From: CAZZKJ01 sp964654695
GTDB taxonomy: Bacteria; Krumholzibacteriota; Krumholzibacteriia; WVZY01
Length of the DNA: 13,755 nt
Reading direction: 5' to 3'
Assembly (NCBI GenBank): GCA_964654695.1
Contig: CAZZKJ010000056.1
Span: forward strand, 1-13,755
Position numbers and translations under genes: made by a program. The notes under the pieces are model-generated. The model was not told the DNA's origin. It ran no database searches and was given only the letters and a program-made list of their open reading frames with translations. Positions within the stretch are counted from its first letter, which is position 1; the number at the start of each line of letters is the position of its first letter. This document shows, piece after piece, positions 13,513-13,755 of this stretch.

Positions 13513-13755
13513 CTATTGATAGATCGCCTTGATCCCTCCCCAAGTCGGGCTCTCGTTCGGATAGCCTTCGACTATGGCCGCGCACCAGGCGATCGGGTTT
13601 TTGTCCAGGAATCTGATCACACCCGGCTTCCCTCCGTCCATTACTATTGCTTTCAGGGCGCGCTTATTCCCGGTTCCTTTGCCCGCAACCCAATCCTTTT
13701 TAAGGCACTGAAAACTCAATTGCCGTCATCCAAATGTTCAATCCCGAAGTGGCGA
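13513..13755 (-). pseudogene. Broken GNAT-family acetyltransferase remnant
   Basis: The open frame at 13513-13719 encodes a stretch like the middle of a GNAT subfamily I recall: KGxGNKxALKxIV, then PGVI, then PIAWCA (about residues 14-47). In that family the match is preceded by a Cys/Trp-rich segment and followed by 'PRE...LERSR'. Here the frame starts only at a TTG with an in-frame TGA just before it. A possible upstream continuation (WMTAIEFS) lies in another frame at about 13707-13730. After WCA the family pattern fades and a TAG ends the frame at residue 68, about a third of the usual length. I read this as a decayed gene with at least one frameshift. A short unrelated protein cannot be excluded. 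The upstream part is outside the window. Confidence 0.4.

Overview
The window is a gene-dense (about 50% GC) piece of bacterial DNA, probably from an uncultured diderm bacterium. The evidence for this is the many signal peptides, a lipoprotein cupredoxin, a periplasmic M16 peptidase pair, a YceI protein and a 14-repeat LVIVD beta-propeller, a mix common in FCB-type and other environmental lineages. No rRNA, tRNA, IS element or CRISPR array is visible, and the phylum cannot be fixed from sequence alone.

Layout. Bases 1-1459 (minus strand) hold the 5' part of a DUF164 coiled-coil/zinc-ribbon gene with its own promoter, a strong terminator, and a membrane-anchored hypothetical protein. From memory, the hypothetical protein resembles a family I associate with Chloroflexota. 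Bases 1290-3416 (minus) encode a secreted propeller protein whose reading frame runs into the hypothetical protein through a run of nine G. This spot is a frameshift, a slippage site or an assembly seam. The 345-base gap at 3417-3761 carries candidate divergent promoters and a perfect 11-bp palindrome.

Bases 3762-5470 (plus) form a tight three-gene operon: YceI-like protein, a four-helix membrane protein with one histidine per helix in the cytochrome b561 arrangement, and a cupredoxin lipoprotein with a full type 1 copper site. Together they look like an envelope electron-transfer cassette. I consider it the most interesting biology here. Bases 5501-8826 (minus) are an M16 peptidase pair with reciprocal losses: one protein keeps the zinc site HxxEH, the other keeps the R/Y substrate-binding pair. 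Bases 8971-9477 (minus) encode a rubrerythrin-like diiron protein.

Bases 9659-12607 (plus) encode a 982-residue fusion of a duplicated membrane transporter-like half to a spermidine-synthase-like domain that lacks a catalytic Asp. It is probably translated from a leaderless GTG start. Bases 12628-13455 (minus) encode an arylamine N-acetyltransferase with an intact Cys-His-Asp triad. The right edge holds what looks like a broken GNAT acetyltransferase gene.
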